This document shows positions 12,001-22,257 of a DNA stretch of 64,000 nucleotides, piece after piece. The DNA is from Anisakis pegreffii (taxonomy: Eukaryota; Nematoda; Chromadorea; Rhabditida; Anisakidae). The position numbers were made by a program, and so were the translations under genes. The stretch is taken from positions 1 through 64,000 of the forward strand of contig JAPYMA010000069.1 in the NCBI GenBank assembly GCA_035041965.1, in the 5' to 3' direction. A model generated the notes under the pieces. The model saw nothing but the letters and a program-made list of their open reading frames with translations, was not told the origin of the DNA and did not search any database. Position 1 is the stretch's first letter. Each line of letters opens with the position of its first letter.

Positions 12001-14438
12001 GATACAGTTGAATGTTCAACCTGATTTTTACAATTTATTTCCTTTCTTCTCTAGTTTTCTTCTGCAGCAAACTTTTTCAGTCTTTTGTTTTCAGACGTTT
12101 TCAATTTTGATGACAGCACAATGTGATCGAATTGTTAACTCATTTTCATTAGTTACACATTTATATTTTTTACTATCCTGCAGCAAATCGTTTAATTTTC
12201 TCAGCTTGTGATAATATTCTTCAATTCACTACAAACCACTGCTTCTCATAAGGAGGCAGGAGAGAGAACGAATTCCTATTCGGGGGATCACTTGTTTGAA
12301 TTTATTTCGCTGTATTCAATCCTTTTCGACGATTCATCGATCTGGGATCATTCAGTGGAGTGCGTCCGTGGATGGATGTTTGAAGTGATCATAAAACTGA
12401 TCAATTTAATTCTTACGTTTCGAGAATTCCAGTTGAACGAAATGAACTGTAGTCGTCATTTTCCACTACCTTGTTCGACTGAACGTTATCCTCACAATTA
12501 TTGTGAGGATAACGTTCAGTCGAAAAAGATACTGGGACTTGTATTCATACCTATTTCTCTAACCGTTGAGAGCTGAGAATCACTTTGAATTGATCGTGAA
12601 ATGCAGTTCTGTCGACTGACGGACTCATACCATGCTCGAACGTCTCGAATATCTTCCAGTGTTTCAAATTGCAATATTATTTGAGGAGTTTTAATATATT
12701 GCTTATTGTTAAAGATTATATCTCTGTTGTCCTCTAATGAACATATCAATATCTGTTATCGGATACTAAAAATCATTTATTAGCATAACGTTGATCATTA
12801 TTTGGTTTTGATAGAGCAACTTTCTCGTTTATATGCGCTTCCCCATACAACTACTCAACAATCAATGTCAACAATAAATGTCTATCGTAAAAGCATTTGT
12901 ATTTGCTTTACGACAATGTTAGGAAACATGTTAGAAATGTGGATTCATTCATTCGCAAAGATATTATTATCCACACATGTTCTCGAAATGGCGATTACAC
13001 TATTACGTTCATCGAAATTAGCTGCAATTCTCAAAAATATTTGCTATCGTGATTAGGAAACCTGTTTTATTTTTCCAATCTCAACAGTAAAGCTTCACAG
13101 CAAATGTGTCAAAATCAGCACTTCCACAAGATTGCTATCACCTTATTCTCATAAATTCACCGATTGTTGAATAAACAAGAAATCTAAGAAAATCAACAAG
13201 AACAAGAATTCTGTGTACGGTACGTGCTCGCAAATTTCTCTGTTCGTAATCTTATAGTGACGCATGAAGTGATTGATTTGATTCGTTTACCAGTCAGTCT
13301 CTATTTTGCTATACTCAAACGTTTTCGACACCAATCAACGATCTGCGATCATTCAGTAAAGTGCGATGTATGATTCATGGAATACATTTCATAATCATGA
13401 TTTGCGTAATCAATCGACGTGTTCGTTTACTCTAAATAGGCACGGGAAAGGGCATCGCAGCCGGCTCACCCACCAAACGCATCATTCATCCGTTCTTTCT
13501 TTTGATTTCCTTCGCAAACCACTCTAATAACTGGTTGTTCCCCAACATCTCCAATTTTACATTTTTATAACAAAGCGCAAGAAAGCATTTGCACATCGTG
13601 CAAAATCTTGCAATCTACTCCGAAGTCTGTCTCTGAATTTTGTTAGTTTTTTGGCTCTCTTTAGTGAACTGCATCTTTGTGTGTTACATTTAATACGCGG
13701 AATCGTTGCTGTGTTATGGTCGAGTGTTATGTTAATGTCCCTATGCTAGCTGTGAAAACTTATCGAAATTATGACATTTGATTAAGTTCCACCAACTATC
13801 GAAATCCATTTCTTTCATATTGGCGTTTCCTAGCGGGATTTTGACGAACCGAACTTCCTCGAAATGAACAATGCGGATCCAATGAGCAGCATGCTAAATG
13901 AGGCTGAATGAAACCAATCATATGTAAATCAGATGTTTATCTTGTTTAAATTGTCTTTTTGTTAGTTTTGGTGAAAATCATCTATGTTTTCAGTCAAATC
14001 AATCCGATTAGTCTTATTTCATCTTATAAATGCTGGGAATTTCTCCCCAATCCGTTATGAAAAGCTTAAATCGGCGTGGTCATGTAGAGTACAGTTCTTT
14101 CCGATTTTTCAACTTGAACAAACTTTATGTTTCGAAAACCTAACTATCATGTGGGATTGATTCTCATTCGCGTTTCTGATGTTGTGGCCACTCAGGTTGA
14201 TATGTGCTTCGCATTCTCCATGATCGTTTTCATTCACTCAGTTCAGTCTGCAAAAGAAAATTTATTTTAATTTTTCAATATTTTGATAATCTTCAGATCG
14301 TGTTATAGACTTCAGGATGTGCTTGAAATTTCCTCTGAGGTGATTGGAGACGTGAAGTGAAGCAGCAGTTTTATTCTTGTTACTTTCTTCATTCCTATTT
14401 CGTATTGTTGTTGTTTGTTTCAACAAGTCTGAACCACC
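9061..14438. other. Non-coding stretch before the innexin
   Basis: I recognise no gene here. Open frames are short and do not resemble proteins. A 23-bp perfect direct repeat centred on AGCAAGCATTTGATTGCATA occurs near 10564 and 10914. A weaker ~70-bp repeat pair lies at about 12305-12375 and 13303-13371, sharing GATCATTCAGT. The perfect palindrome at 12474-12524 is listed separately. The innexin promoter should lie at the right end, but I see no clear core element. Confidence 0.6.
12474..12524. repeat. Perfect 25-bp-arm palindrome
   Basis: The left arm 12474-12498 begins TTCGACTGAACGTT, the right arm 12500-12524 is its exact reverse complement, and a single T (12499) separates them. All 25 pairs match, and the next base on each side does not pair. 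Such a structure can extrude as a cruciform or fold as an RNA hairpin. It may also be an inverted-duplication artefact. No coding role is apparent. Confidence 0.95.
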
Positions 14439-17400
14439 ATGGCACTTACGGCTGTTCTTTCTATGCTTCGTTATGTCAGCCATGCAGATGACCGTGATTT
14501 CGTCGATCGTCTTCACAGTTATTTCACCGCAAATATTCTGATAGCTTTCTCGGTGCTTGTTAGTTTCAAGGTAAATTTCATGAATTCGAGTTATTTGCTC
14601 AGTTCTTTCAAATATTTCTGTCCCGTTTACGTTTCGTATAGTCATAATTTGTCGCATAATGTCATGTCGAATATACGCCCCCCCCCCCCTCTGCTGTTAT
14701 CCATACTTTAAATTGCCCAAATAATGAAAATCTCTATTCATTGAATGCGAATTTTTCATTCTTTCCAGCAGTTTGGTGGGAAACCAGTCGAATGTCTTGT
14801 GCCAGACTTGTTTTCGGGAGCATGGGAACAGGTTCGTTGAAGTTGTCAGTTTCCAGTTGAATTGCCCGGTTTTTCATCGCAGTTTTCGCTGATATGTTGA
14901 CCAAGTTTTGGTTTTATCGAATAGATTAATTGTAACTGGTGGAGTTGTTTACATTTCAGTACGCCGAGAATTATTGTTGGGCCCAAGATACGTATTATGT
15001 GCCAATGCGTGAGGTGGTCGCTGGAATGCCAACTACAGAAAAACGCCAGAGGCGAATCTCCTACTATCAGTGGGTTCCATTCTTCCTGCTCATTGAAGCT
15101 GCTTGTTTCCGAATCCCGAGCCTTGTATGGAAACACATGGCCGGTTATTCAGGTAGAGTTTAGTCGCAACTAATTCATTGTCTGTCGTTTTTGGTTTGTT
15201 TTGTTGCGTTATGTTGTTTTGCAATTATGAATCATTTGTTTCTGGGTTGAAGTGAAACATTTCTGAATTGAAGGTGATATGTGAATTTTCGCGTTTCTCA
15301 TGTGGATGTTCCTATATCTTTCATTCAAAGTGTAAAATTTTAGGAATAAAAATCAACGAAATTGTGAAACTGTCATCAGATCCGAATAATATCAAACCAG
15401 AAATCAAAAGCGCCAATATCAAATCCCTTACAGTACATCTACAGGTGAGCAGAATTACTTCACCACTTGTTTCTTCGTTTATTCAGGTATAAACAATTAA
15501 AATGCGAACAGCTCTTATATTGCCGATATCAATGATTGCATAAGAAATGATGAATTTTTTGGATGGTGTTTTGGATGAGGTGAACTGATAGAACTTCTGA
15601 GAACTTGCTTTCTGGATTTCGGTAAAGATTGTGGAACTCAGCGACTTCAGTCAGCGAACGGCTCGGTTAAGCTGATTGCCAAAGGAATCATATGAAAATT
15701 TCACTGAAGTTTCACCGGCAAATTGAGCTATTCCAGGGTGCACTTCGTTTCCATCGGAGATTACAAAAGCGTCAAATATTGCCGCATCGTTTCTTCCGTA
15801 TGTTGAATGTTCCGTACACAGCATCGTTTGTGACGTCGATGTACATTCTCACGAAACTGCTCTATTTGATGAATGTTTGTATGCAACTTCTCATCATGAA
15901 CAAGTTCCTTTTTCGTTTATTGTTGATGTTTTCAACCTTATTATTTATTTTTTCATTCTCGCAATCAGCAGTTGAGGTGATAAGTTATTCTGAGCAGCAT
16001 GTGATATTGTTCTAATATTGTTCTAATCCCACCAAATATCGGTAATGTTGTATTTCAGGTTGGTAAGATCAGAGCGGCATTTCGTTTGTGCGAACATTTC
16101 TTGTTGTGCTATAATTAAGTAACATATTCAACTGCGAATGTGAACGAAATGCTGTTTTGATTTTACCAAACTAAAAACAAAATCACTTAAACATCATTTT
16201 ACTCATTCACTAGTATCTTTGGTTCTATGCTGCCTCATTTGTGTAGTTCTGAATGGAATAATGAAATTAATGAGAAATTGCCTATCCAAGCGACTTTAGA
16301 CCTGCTTAGCACAGAATTCATAGTTGAATAAGCACTGATACTGATTGTGAGCAATTTCATCAGTATTTTTGGATGTTTTTTAAGCTGAATCCAAAATTTC
16401 AATTCATCCTTTAATCATTAATTCAAAGATGAAAACAAAAAATCCCAGTCAAACTATAAATGCATCTCACATTATGTCGTGCTGTCACAATGAATCTTAT
16501 ACGTTATGCATAGTAGATTTCTGGAAACGGATCACTACTCGTGGTACGGTCTTGGTGCAGTGCTTGATCTGTTGAATGGTACGACTTGGGAACAAACCGG
16601 TGTTTTTCCTAGAGTTTCTTTGTGCGATTTTCAAGTTAGTGATTTCATTCTATTTCCATTTCAGTTCTGTTCTCATCAGTTTTGTTTTATGATTTAATTT
16701 TTGTCGTTGTCAACATGGGCTCAAGTTGGGGTTTCAAGCAATTAAGGTGATGATGAATTTTGGAATTGTGTTTTTGAATAGATAGAATGAACGAGATGAC
16801 AATGTTTTGTGATTTTAGGTACGTGTGATGGGTAACATTCAAGAACACACCATACAGTGCGTCCTCGTTATCAACATTTTCAATGAGAAAATTTTCGTCT
16901 TCCTATGGTTCTGGTCAGGAACTTTTCTTTTTGTTATCGTTTTGTCGATTCGATATTGTTTTTCTTATCATGATTTGTCCGATCTTCATTTAATGGTCCT
17001 CATATTTTATAGCCAATATTTGCGAATATTTCTTGGATTGCTTCACTCCTTGAAAATAGTTTTTAGGGATGGAATTTTTTGATGAATTTGATGAGGCTTT
17101 ATAATTTGCAGGTATTTAGCCTTGACATTCTTGTCGGCGGGTAGTTTGCTTTACTGGATGATCGTCTCGATATTGCCGTTCCCAAATCGACGTTTCATCA
17201 GTCGGCATCTGGAAATGAGTGAAATGCCATTCGACCCATCAGGTTTGCTTTTTTTTTCTGCATCCGATCATGATGCGTGTATTTCATTACCATTCGAAAT
17301 GTTCATCAATTGATTTGAGCTGATTCTGAGTGTGTTCAATTTCAGAGAACAAAAAAGAGGTACGACGCTTCATCGATAGTTATTTGAAGCGAGATGGCAT

Positions 17401-18653
17401 ATTTGTGATCCGTATGTTGACACTTCATGCTGGTGTTATATTTGGTACTGACTTGGTTTTATCGTTGTGGAAGTCTTATTTTGGCATAGAGCAACAACTG
17501 AAACGTAGTAATTCATTCCCAGACGGCGCAACTATATGGCCACCACCACCAGGTGAATGAATATTTTCATCGATTTGAGCTTTATTCATCGTTTCTTAAG
17601 AAATCCATTTTTGAGTTGTTCGTAGAAATGAAAGAAACGTGATGTGTCTGGTTTCGAGCGCCATATTTGTGCACTGTAGGGATATGGATGAATTAGTGTG
17701 GGATGTTTCTTAGAGATGATTTGAGAAGTGACTCTCATAATCGGTATGAAATTGAATGCAGTGTGAGAGAATGACGAATTGTTTTTTCTTTTCATTTAGA
17801 ACGAGGTTTTTGTTTGAGAATTGCGCTCGTTCGAATGTGTGATTTGCATAGATATATCCTCTAAATTTCCGGTTTTCTGAGTTGATTTAATGGCCTTCGC
17901 TGAGGTTTCATATTCTCACTTTGTATATTCTCTAAGTGAATGCTGTTCGGTCAAGGCTTGAGAAACATTACGGTGTGAGAATGGGATGTAATGCTCAAGC
18001 TTAGCATAAACAGAATAACAATTTTCATATCATTCATCATTCTTGCCGCTCCAATAATTCCTATTATTTTGAATGTTAATAGCGTTGTTATTACTATAAC
18101 AATCGACTACTCATTACATATATGCGTTTAGCGTTGTTATTATCATTTTTATTTCCTGTTTTATTATTGATGGTGATATTTCGAAATTTCAGATAAACAA
18201 ATAAGTCCAGTTGATTTGGGTGCCCTTGAGAACGAAGCGAATACATTACGGTTGAGAAAGAGCGTAGCCGCAAGGGATTCGTCGCCAACGATAAAACTGA
18301 AGAAAGTTAACGATGAAATCACGAAGATTACTGAACCCTCAACGATCAGATAATCCACGTAGGTCATTGTGTCAATATTACGCATCATAGTAATCTCTTA
18401 ACAATTTTCTTGAATTTGATATCTTAATGATAATTTCTTTGATTGTACTTTATATATTGCGATCTTCAATATTATTATTTTATCCTTATCGTTTTTGTGA
18501 TAGTCAAAAGTAAAATTAGAAAGAATTTCAGCTGAATCTCCCAGCAACGCAGCATTACCGTTGAATTCACCGTCTTCGCGAGTGGCACCGAAGCCGTTCC
18601 CGAAACCGATTATCAAAGAATCGCCAAAAAAAGTGCCAAATTTGGTTGTATAA
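14439..18653 (+). CDS. Innexin (gap-junction channel subunit)
   Basis: Ten coding exons with consistent phase: 14439-14570, 14769-14831, 14960-15152, 15344-15444, 15737-15903, 16514-16634, 16819-16913, 17112-17242, 17346-17552, then either 18193-18353 or 18532-18653 as the last. The product is 456 or 443 residues, normal for innexins. The N-terminus has [18 protein letters not shown] leading into TM1. The first extracellular loop has cysteines at about 53 and 71 (PVEC, YAENYC), followed by the family signature YYQWVPF at about 100. The second loop has cysteines at about 256 and 273 (SLCDF, TIQC), and TM4 follows [11 protein letters not shown]. The 4-TM, two-cysteines-per-loop layout fits gap junctions or hemichannels in the plasma membrane. 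The start lies in ACCATGG, and the N-terminal pattern matches the family. Which paralog it is cannot be told from this alone. Confidence 0.95.
14678..14689. repeat. C12 homopolymer in innexin intron 1
   Basis: Twelve consecutive C on the plus strand inside an AT-rich intron. It is a likely length-variable or error-prone site and lies outside the coding exons. Confidence 0.9.
18532..18653 (+). other. Alternative last exon of the innexin
   Basis: Preceded by GAATTTCAG and phase-compatible with exon 9, which ends in phase 1 after a proline run. It encodes about 40 residues rich in Ser, Pro and Lys ([14 protein letters not shown], then [14 protein letters not shown]) and ends in TAA. Exon 18193-18353 fits the same donor but ends in its own TAA, so the two would be mutually exclusive and give different cytoplasmic tails. 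Inferred from phase and splice sites only. Confidence 0.7.
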
Positions 18654-21129
18654 ACTGTATTCTACAACTAGTATTATAACAATCGACCACTCATTACATA
18701 TAACACATTACCACTATTCATTGTTCAACGAATTGTATTCTTTGTTGTTATTGTTACTGATATTACTGTTCTATTATTGTACTTAAACATTTGTTTGTTC
18801 ACTGATCGTGTTTTAATTTTACGCAAGAAAGTATTTGCAATTTGAGAGAGAACCACAAAAAAATATTCAGTGAGCAGAACCTCATTAGCTATAATGTGCC
18901 TCTATACATATATCGTCTACGAATTCCTCGTCTCGTTGGCAGTTTTTTTATTTGTTATCGGTGCGATTATCGTTATTATTTTGACAGATTCGGAATGTTG
19001 TGAAAATTGGTGATAATTAGTACATGAATGACACAAGAAAGTAAGAATTGAACAGATTGAATCGTAATCGTTGTTGATTTTGTGTTAATTTACTTACGTA
19101 TATTGCATGATTCCCTCTAAGATAGAGCGCATTTCGAATTGTAACTGAATCTGGTTGTCGTTTTCGTACTGCTCAGCGTGTTCGTATAACTCACTTCCTC
19201 ATAATAATAATATTGTTATGCTGTATATTGTTTGAACCTGTTGCAGTGTTTTATGGTTTCAGCATGTTCTAGTTTTCAATTTTGCAGTATTTTGAAGTTC
19301 CAAATTCTTGTAATCCACTCCTCTCTAAATTCACCATGTGGTGTTTTCGTTTTTTGGATACTGGCGGATCAATTCGTAACTTCTCTTACGTTCGTCTCTG
19401 TGAGATTTGAAGTATCGTTGAATAGGTGTTAAATTTTACCGAGCCAAAACCGCATTTAACTTCTCAAACTAATTTGTTTTCTGTATCAGTCATTCCGTTA
19501 TTCCATACAATATTACTTATTCCTCTCCCAAATATGTGCTAACCTTTCTGTGTATGTGTTTTTTGGGGAGTTCAGTTTGTCATCGTCATCTCACGGAATT
19601 TATCCGCAGGCTTTTCCGTTCGTATATTGCGTTCACATAATTTAAGCAGGCAGTGATTTGTCTCCTGTAATTTTTTCTTACTGTTCGGCAAATTGAATGT
19701 TTGAGAAAGTGTACTGTTGTGAGCATTAGTGAGATTGAACTGATGAATATAACAGCTGATATGATCCCATTTTTATACGAGTGAATACTTTCCCATTGGT
19801 CCATTGTTGTCACTTTACTTTCTTGTTGATGTTTACTTGGCGTATAACCTCTTAAATGTTGCTGGTGTCTTAACTTTAATTTTTCTATAATCTCATTCAT
19901 TTTATTCAGAATTTTGCATAATCAAGAGGCTTTGTGAGATATATTCGAGTAGGGCATAATATTGTTCTTGCACGCTGCTGATTGATTTCTTGAAAATTTC
20001 ATTGATTAAGAGCTGTTATTCAATATGTTGTGATGGTGATACATATGATATAGTCTGTGAACGTATAATTGAATACTATACTTTTGTATGATTACTCTTT
20101 TAAAATTTTTCTATTTTTTCTGTCATTTTCTTATCCTTGGTTACTATCTGTCGAAACAATTCTATTCGATGAAATGTATCCGTTGATCTCTGCTCTATTC
20201 TAAGTCTTCCTCTTTTTTTCAAAAATATCTGCTATCATATGTTCAGTTCCAGCTTTTCAATTTTTCAAATGATCACATTTTCGTATACGTTTATGAATGT
20301 TAATAATTGTCTTTATTAATCCGAAGCTTTACAGTGAATTCGTTTAATTTACATTCGATAATGCTTTATTCCAACTTTTCTTCCTTTTCTTACTGATATG
20401 TGTATGTGTATAATTTTGAATCATACCCGTTGTTTGCTTCTAATCTCAATTTTGTATTCTTTTGTCCACAAAGTGTTCAACGATGACTGATTTTCAGTTT
20501 CAATTGTTGGTTCATCAGAAGTGTTTTATTGTTCTTTGATATAGTATACCCATAACAATAGCCAAAATACAACGACCAATTGCCTATTATCACGGTTGAT
20601 GACACGGCATAATGTTTTGTTAATCTTTTAATGTAAAAATTGCTTCAATAAACATTTTATTCCATTAATTCAGTTTCCTTTGTGCGTAACATTTGATTTA
20701 TGAAATTATTACTTCAGGAGTCTTTAGGGCTTTCCACATTGGAACCATTAATTAGAGTTGAAATCAATTCAAGAGGAAATTAATCTTGTTGTTTGCTTTC
20801 TAAGAAAGAACTGAATCAGAGCCTGTGAATAGCTCACATTCATATTCATCGTTGCATTTAAAAGAGTACATGTATATCATATCAAAGGGTTGCAGATCAA
20901 CTAAAGAAATCGAATAATGTTGATGAAAAATACAGCAAAATTAACGTACGTATTATCGTGTTTGCATTGTTCAATTACCGATTAGAATATTAATGTCCAG
21001 GGTTATTCAGCGGTATGCTCGAAAATCGTTCGAATTCTTGATAAGACTAGGTAACACATTTCGGCATCATACTGAACCCAGAGCCACCACATAAATCAGG
21101 GGTCCCCATAGGGAGAATTACCCATTTTT
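18654..21129. other. Non-coding stretch after the innexin
   Basis: AT-rich, with no recognised gene. A minus-strand frame at 19586-19900 (104 codons from ATG) has a hydrophobic segment of about 20 residues (GIISAVIFISSISLML) after a basic, hydrophilic N-terminus. It has no family resemblance I recognise and could be chance. The sequence from 18661 resembles that near 18095 (ACAATCGACTACTCATTACAT versus a one-base variant), a short direct repeat downstream of each alternative innexin exon. An AATAAA-type signal lies near 20648. Confidence 0.5.
19586..19900 (-). CDS. Possible single-exon ORF with one TM segment
   Basis: An ATG-started frame of 104 codons. Residues from about 45 form a hydrophobic stretch suitable for a membrane anchor, flanked by basic residues (a C-terminal KNYRRQ segment). 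There is no recognisable domain. Length and composition are only slightly better than chance in DNA this AT-rich, so I keep it as hypothetical. Confidence 0.2.
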   Translation of the reverse strand: MNEIIEKLKLRHQQHLRGYTPSKHQQESKVTTMDQWESIHSYKNGIISAVIFISSISLMLTTVHFLKHSICRTVRKNYRRQITACLNYVNAIYERKSLRINSVR

Positions 21130-22090
21130 GGGTATGAACGTATTGATTGCTCTATAGTGATCAATTTGTATGAATGAGCGTGACTGCGCTATCGAATTGA
21201 GATAGATCTAATTTAATGGCTATAGCTCCTCAGGAAAACGAAATCGATCGACAAAATATATGTTACTCTGAATGAGGAGATCCAGCTGGATCGACTGATG
21301 CAAAAAAATTCATAGGTTACTGGGCAAACTTGAGAAGACGGTAACCTTGAAGGTGGCATTCGAGATATTATTAATAAAATGCCTATATCTCCTCAAGAAG
21401 GTCAAATTGCTCAGTAAAATTTCTAATATTCTGAATCTAGAGGTTCTGCTGGATCGAACGGTGAAAAGAAATTCGCATGTTTCCGGGCAAACCTGAGAAG
21501 ACGGTTAGCTCGAAGATCGCTTATATCTTGTTGAGCGATTTCGCATTCCTGAGGAGCTGTAGCCATTTACTTGGATCTATCTCAATTCGATAGCGCAGTC
21601 ACGCTCATTCATATAAATTGATCACTATAGGGCAATCAATACGTTCATATTAGCAATAGGCGGATTGCGATCTTCGAGCTGACCGTCTTCTCAGATTTGC
21701 CCGAAAACATGCGAATTTCTTTTCACCTTTCGATCCAGCAGAACCTTTAGATTCAGAATATTAGAAAATTTACTGAGCAATTTGGCCTTGTTGAGGAGAT
21801 ATAGGCATTTTATTAATAATATCTCGGGTGCCACTTTCAAGGCTACCGTCTTCTAAAGTATGCCCAGTAAAATATGATTTTTTTGCATTCGTCGATCCAT
21901 CTGAATCTCCTCATTGAGAAAAACATATATTTTGTGAGTGATTTCGCTTTCCTGAGGTGGTGTAGCCATTTTTTGAAGATATGTCCCTATTCAATAGCGC
22001 AGTCGCTCGCGCTCTTTCATACGGATTGATCACCATAGAGCAATCAATACGTTCATAATAGCAGTAGGCGGTTTGCGATCTTCCAGTTAA
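21130..22090. repeat. Foldback element made of satellite-related sequence
   Basis: The left arm (about 21140-21520) reads forward with landmarks of the 403-bp satellite: CTATAGTGATCA, GACTGCGCTATCGAATTGAG, TATCTCCTCAAGAAGG. The right arm (about 21660-22080) carries the same landmarks in reverse-complement order: TTGAGGAGATATAGGCATTT, AATAGCGCAGTC, TGATCACCATAG. About 140 bp of a further inverted partial copy lies between them. The arms are roughly 380 bp and imperfect. Transcribed, this would fold into a long double-stranded RNA. No transposase or terminal signature is seen. Confidence 0.85.
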
Positions 22091-22145
22091 CCGTCTTCTC
22101 AGGCTTGATGGTTTTGGCCATCTGAACAAGAATATCACAAGAAAT

Positions 22146-22257
22146 ATTCCGATCGACCAACGAAAGCATGCGTTTCGATACCCTAAAAACCGCAAAAATC
22201 GTCATTTCATGATTTTCGGCCAATGGGCTCATTTTTTAAAGTATCACAAATTTGGCA
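22146..22257. repeat. Dispersed repeat, copy 1
   Basis: This ~110-bp stretch matches the reverse complement of 29628-29736 closely. Shared words include GAAAGCATGCGTTTCGA, CCGCAAAAATCGTCATTTC and AAAGTATCACAAATTTGG. Copy 1 sits just past the foldback element. It is an interspersed repeat of unknown class. Confidence 0.85.

Noticed and set aside
12208..12576. 122-codon plus-strand ORF as a gene
   Set aside because: It runs straight through the perfect palindrome, has no domain and no coding-like composition.
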